Source: Casp-actino8 sp037147055 (GTDB taxonomy: Bacteria; Actinomycetota; Acidimicrobiia; Acidimicrobiales; Ilumatobacteraceae). From it: a stretch of 9,491 nt of DNA. Under the pieces are notes generated by a model. It was not told the DNA's origin and did not search any database. It saw nothing but the letters and a program-made list of their open reading frames with translations. A program made the translations under genes and the position numbers. The number at the start of each line of letters is the position of its first letter. Position 1 is the stretch's first letter. The stretch covers positions 1 to 9,491 of the forward strand of contig JBAWVW010000071.1 of assembly GCA_037147055.1 (NCBI GenBank). The letters run 5' to 3'. This document shows positions 6,744-9,491 of this stretch, piece after piece.

Positions 6744-7757
6744 ATGCGAGGTAGAGTAATCCTTGTGACTAGCACCCCTAGCCGAAAGAAAGCACCAGCG
6801 GTTCTTCCGCAATCCAACGATGAGTGTTGGTGCGGATCGGGCCGTAAATACAAGCGTTGCCATAAGGGTCTTGAGGGTCGCATCGCACCTGGAATCATCT
6901 CGCCAATGCGCGCTGTGCCTGACCATATCGGCAAGCCTCCGTACGCAGCCACGGGCGAAGTGCCACGTTGGAATGAATCCAAAGTCAAGAGTCCCGAGAT
7001 TATTGAAAAGATGCGCTACGCCTGCGACATGGCTACGGACATCTTGCGTTTGGCGGGCGAGTATGTCCAAGTCGGCATGACAACAAATGACATCGACATT
7101 TTCGTCCATGACCTGACCATTGAACGTGGCGCCTACCCCAGTCCGCTGAACTATCACCATTATCCGAAAAGTGTTTGCACATCATTGAATGAAGTGATCT
7201 GTCACGGTATTCCCGATGACACGGTGATTGAGGATGGCGACATCATCAACCTCGATGTGACCTGTTATGTCAATGGCGTTCACGGCGATACAAACGCCAC
7301 ATTTTTCGTGGGCAATGTGAGTGATGTTGATCGCAACTTAGTGAAGGTCACTGAAGAATGTTTGTGGCTTGGTATTGGTGCCGTCAAACCAGATCGTCCA
7401 CTCAGCGATATCGGAAAAGCCATTGAAGATCACGCCACCGCTCATCGTCTCGGTGTCGTACGCGCTTTCATCGGTCACGGCATCGGCGAACAATTTCACT
7501 CCGATGTGCAAGTGCTGCATTATTTCGATGCGCGCAATAACATGCTGATGAAGCCAGGCATGATCTTCACTATTGAACCGATGATCACCTTGGGGACATA
7601 TCAATTTCATATGTGGGATGACGACTGGACGGCAGTCACCGCCGACGGCAAGCGCACGGCACAGTTTGAACACACCATCTTGGTCACCGAGACTGGTTGC
7701 GAGGTTCTCACTGGTGGCGATAAAGCTGTCTCGCCCCGCAAACCAAGTTCATCCTGA
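6744..7757 (+). CDS. map: Type I methionine aminopeptidase with N-terminal SEC-C zinc motif
   Basis: A 337-residue enzyme that removes the initiator methionine from nascent proteins in the cytoplasm. Residues 28-42 form a SEC-C zinc motif (CWCGSGRKYKRCHKG, ligands Cys28, Cys30, Cys39, His40), as found at the SecA C-terminus and in some MetAPs, where it probably helps ribosome docking. The pita-bread catalytic domain follows (about 84-325). Its metal ligands are Asp171 (NLDV), Asp182 (HGDTN), His245 (GHGIG), Glu278 (TIEPM) and Glu309 (FEHT), and it has the conserved His154 (CHGIPDD). All are present, so it should be active. The start is ambiguous: ATG at 6744 has no well-spaced ribosome binding site, while GTG at 6765 sits seven bases after TAGAGT and could be a leaderless start (330 residues). 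It faces away from the pilus operon and is functionally unrelated to it. Confidence 0.96.
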   Translation: MRGRVILVTSTPSRKKAPAVLPQSNDECWCGSGRKYKRCHKGLEGRIAPGIISPMRAVPDHIGKPPYAATGEVPRWNESKVKSPEIIEKMRYACDMATDILRLAGEYVQVGMTTNDIDIFVHDLTIERGAYPSPLNYHHYPKSVCTSLNEVICHGIPDDTVIEDGDIINLDVTCYVNGVHGDTNATFFVGNVSDVDRNLVKVTEECLWLGIGAVKPDRPLSDIGKAIEDHATAHRLGVVRAFIGHGIGEQFHSDVQVLHYFDARNNMLMKPGMIFTIEPMITLGTYQFHMWDDDWTAVTADGKRTAQFEHTILVTETGCEVLTGGDKAVSPRKPSSS

Positions 7758-7790
7758 GTCGCATTTACCCCCCGTTAAGCCGTAGCGTGA

Positions 7791-7804
7791 TCACCCGTGG
7801 GTGA
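7791..7804. repeat. Short inverted repeat over the coaA start
   Basis: TCACCC and GGGTGA form perfect six-base arms around a central GT, and the coaA GTG start codon begins at that centre (7797). It could be a small protein-binding site or chance. It is too short and too tightly closed to act as a hairpin terminator. No poly-T follows. Confidence 0.3.
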
Positions 7805-8723
7805 GCGTTACGTCTCTTTTGATCGACAGCAATGGGCCGACCTTCGAGCCGCTACCCCGATGACCTTGCGTGAGGCCGATCTTGAGGATCTGCGCGGCAT
7901 CAACGAACGTATTGATCTTGACGAAGTCGCCGCGGTGTATCTGCCGATGACGCGATTGCTCAACCTATATGTCTCTGCCACGCAGAATTTGCATAAGGTC
8001 AGTGCAACATTTCTCGGGACCTTAGCCCCCAAGGTGCCGTATGTGATCGGCGTGGCTGGCTCTGTTGCTGTCGGTAAGAGTACTTTCGCGCGTATTCTGC
8101 AAGCGCTTCTGGCACGCTGGCCCGATCACCCCAAAGTTGATCTCATCACGACCGATGGATTCCTCTATCCCAATCATGTTCTCGAAGAACGCGATTTAAT
8201 GAACCGTAAAGGTTTCCCCGAAAGCTATGACACGCGGGCGCTTCTGAAGTTTTTGCGGGATCTCAAAAGCGGACAAGCCACAGTGGAAGCCCCCGTTTAC
8301 AGTCACGTTGTGTACGACATCGTTGAAGGCGAGACGGCCAAGGTGTGCCAACCAGACATCTTGATTCTTGAGGGACTCAATGTCTTGCAAGTTGGTGCCC
8401 CAGGTAATGACGCCGCTGAATTCGTGAGTGACTACTTCGATTTCTCAATTTACATTGACGCTCTTGAAGCAGATATTGAAAAATGGTACGTTGACAGATT
8501 TTTGAGCCTCTGCGATTCTGTTTTCCAAGATCCGAGCAGTTTCTTTCGCCATTTCGCTCACCTCTCACGCGATGAAGCAATCTCGGTGGCACAAAGTATT
8601 TGGGAAAGTATTAATGGACTGAACCTGAAGAACAACATTGAACCAACTCGGGAACGAGCCTCGCTGATTCTGCGTAAGGGCAACGACCACCGAGTGAGCG
8701 AAGTGCTACTCCGTAAACTCTGA
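7797..8723 (+). CDS. coaA: Type I pantothenate kinase
   Basis: A 308-residue cytoplasmic kinase that phosphorylates pantothenate with ATP, the first and usually controlling step of coenzyme A synthesis. Landmarks are Walker A GSVAVGKST (88-96), LITTDGFLYPN (116-126) with the catalytic Asp120, GFPESYD (139-145), the pantothenate-site motif YSHVVYD (168-174), LEGLNVLQ (191-198) and a C-terminal NIEPTRERA-LIL element. Length and motif order match bacterial CoaA and M. tuberculosis CoaA (about 310 residues) throughout. The start is GTG at 7797, 39 bases after the map stop. There is no Shine-Dalgarno sequence, but TAGCGT lies eight bases upstream, so a leaderless transcript is possible. Co-transcription with map is equally possible, since no terminator separates them. 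Confidence 0.97.
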   Translation: MGERYVSFDRQQWADLRAATPMTLREADLEDLRGINERIDLDEVAAVYLPMTRLLNLYVSATQNLHKVSATFLGTLAPKVPYVIGVAGSVAVGKSTFARILQALLARWPDHPKVDLITTDGFLYPNHVLEERDLMNRKGFPESYDTRALLKFLRDLKSGQATVEAPVYSHVVYDIVEGETAKVCQPDILILEGLNVLQVGAPGNDAAEFVSDYFDFSIYIDALEADIEKWYVDRFLSLCDSVFQDPSSFFRHFAHLSRDEAISVAQSIWESINGLNLKNNIEPTRERASLILRKGNDHRVSEVLLRKL

Positions 8724-8730
8724 AATCTGC

Positions 8731-8742
8731 CACAATAGAGGC
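8731..8742 (+). promoter_or_regulatory. Possible -10 element for a leaderless start of the last gene
   Basis: CACAAT (8731-8736) lies six bases before the GTG at 8743, the spacing expected when transcription begins on the start codon itself. The AGAGG just before the GTG is too close to serve as a ribosome binding site. No clear -35 box is seen; upstream is the coaA 3' end. Tentative, based on the hexamer and spacing only. Confidence 0.3.
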
Positions 8743-9491
8743 GTGGCGAATTCACGATCTCGGGCCAAGAAGCGCAAGAAGAAAAAACAGTCTTCGTCAA
8801 AGGCCCCCGCTATCTTTTTATGTCTGCTCATTGCTGCGGCAGGCGCATTTGTGTTTCTGCAGGTCAATAAATCTCCCTCGAGTAACGGCAGTACGAATTC
8901 GTCGGCGCCGACAACTAGCCCGACTAACACCGAGGCTCCAAGCCAAAGTGTCCCAGTGACGACGGCAACACCAGCCACTGATCCCAGCAATCTCGGAAAA
9001 CCAGTCACTATCCACAGTGATGATCTCGGTGATCTTGAAATTGATCAGTTGATTGATGAATGGGCTCAAGTTGATCCACCTATGGTTCCTGAGACTATTG
9101 CTCAGGTGGACCCATCATTGGTTGAAGGGGATTACATTACCGGTGACTTGCCCGATGGTTTCTATGTCGGGTATTTCGTCAGCGCGATTGATGAAAATGA
9201 TCAGGGCTTCACATTTGATATTCGCAACTCGTTAAATGATCCGATTCCTGTGCCGAATGGTCGACAGTTTTATCCGGCCCTTCTTGACAGTTTGCTCTTT
9301 GTTTCTCTACCGATTGTTGAGAGTGAAAAAAACACGGCGATGAGCGCGGCGAAATTCTTTGAATTGGCCAATGCTGGACGAGTTCTCGTGGATATCCCAA
9401 AGACCGATCTGATCGCACAAATCACTGATGAATACATGTTGCTGACCATTGTTGATGGTGCAGTGATCGCCATTGAAGGCATTCACTCTTC
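8743..9491 (+). CDS. Unknown single-pass membrane protein with Ser/Thr/Pro-rich linker (N-terminal part)
   Basis: An open frame of 249 codons from GTG 8743 to the right edge, with no stop in the window. Residues 1-20 are strongly basic (a KKRKKKKQ run). One membrane helix spans about 22-40, then a low-complexity Ser/Thr/Asn/Pro linker (about 43-84), then an acidic domain from about 88 (for example SDDLGDLEIDQLIDEW). By the positive-inside rule the C-terminal domain is outside the membrane, spaced from it by the linker. Motifs DLPDGFYVGYF and DIRNSLNDPIPVPNGRQFYP are visible but I do not recognise the family. A secreted or cell-wall-facing role is inference. The gene follows coaA by 19 bases. 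Its frame is supported by consistent codon use and a sensible topology throughout. Confidence 0.82.
   Translation, partial: MANSRSRAKKRKKKKQSSSKAPAIFLCLLIAAAGAFVFLQVNKSPSSNGSTNSSAPTTSPTNTEAPSQSVPVTTATPATDPSNLGKPVTIHSDDLGDLEIDQLIDEWAQVDPPMVPETIAQVDPSLVEGDYITGDLPDGFYVGYFVSAIDENDQGFTFDIRNSLNDPIPVPNGRQFYPALLDSLLFVSLPIVESEKNTAMSAAKFFELANAGRVLVDIPKTDLIAQITDEYMLLTIVDGAVIAIEGIHS

Noticed and set aside
6621..7160. A 179-codon minus-strand open frame antisense to the first part of map, extending into the divergent spacer.
   Set aside because: Most of it lies opposite the well-supported map coding sequence, it resembles no family I know, and its 3' end runs past the start of the pilus operon's first gene. 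It is most likely a shadow frame.
7338..7673. A 111-codon minus-strand frame opposite the map catalytic domain.
   Set aside because: It is antisense to conserved metal-binding motifs of map, so the region is already explained. No start context or family resemblance supports it.
7758..7796. Possible terminator between map and coaA.
   Set aside because: The C-run and the short inverted repeat do not form a stem followed by T residues, and the repeat overlaps the coaA start codon.

Overview
The window holds ten linked genes of an actinobacterial Tad/Flp (tight adherence) pilus locus on the minus strand (positions 1-6624). Three plus-strand genes follow on the other side of a short divergent spacer (about 6744-9491). 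The organism looks like an actinobacterium of intermediate GC, about half by eye. Supporting signs are the gene order (SAF protein, CpaE/TadZ-like protein, TadA, TadB, TadC, small pilin, TadE-like proteins, large membrane protein), a SEC-C-bearing methionine aminopeptidase, a type I pantothenate kinase, and several starts that look leaderless (GTG placed just after a -10-like hexamer). The lineage cannot be fixed from this sequence alone.

Minus strand, in transcription order from right to left: a CpaB/SAF-domain protein (6624-5962), a CpaE/TadZ-like ParA-family protein with a degenerate P-loop (5960-5283), the TadA/CpaF secretion ATPase (5283-3964), the TadB (3967-3254) and TadC (3257-2412) inner-membrane platform proteins, a small pilin-like protein (2386-2192), two TadE-like pseudopilins (2190-1795 and 1798-1397), a short TadG-like protein (1395-1003), and a large multi-pass membrane protein that runs off the left edge (1006-1). 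The last is a continuous 335-codon reading frame with no stop in the window. It resembles the large proteins that close actinobacterial Tad loci, some of which carry LysM and BTAD domains. Nearly every junction is a 1-4 base overlap or a TGAGATG junction, so this is one translationally coupled operon. The single exception is the pilin, which has its own spacer and a strong purine-rich ribosome binding site.

Functionally, TadA powers assembly, and TadB/TadC form the platform in the cytoplasmic membrane. The small pilin is the likely fibre subunit and the TadE/G-like proteins are minor pilins. The SAF protein and the TadZ-like protein probably act in export or localisation. No prepilin peptidase (TadV) and no secretin appear in the window. 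A secretin is not expected in a monoderm, but a peptidase must be encoded elsewhere or beyond the left edge.

Plus strand: map (methionine aminopeptidase with an N-terminal zinc-binding SEC-C motif), coaA (pantothenate kinase), and the first 249 codons of an unknown single-pass membrane protein with a Ser/Thr/Pro-rich linker, running off the right edge. I see no tRNA, rRNA, CRISPR, insertion sequence or clear hairpin terminator. No gene-free stretch exceeds about 120 bases.
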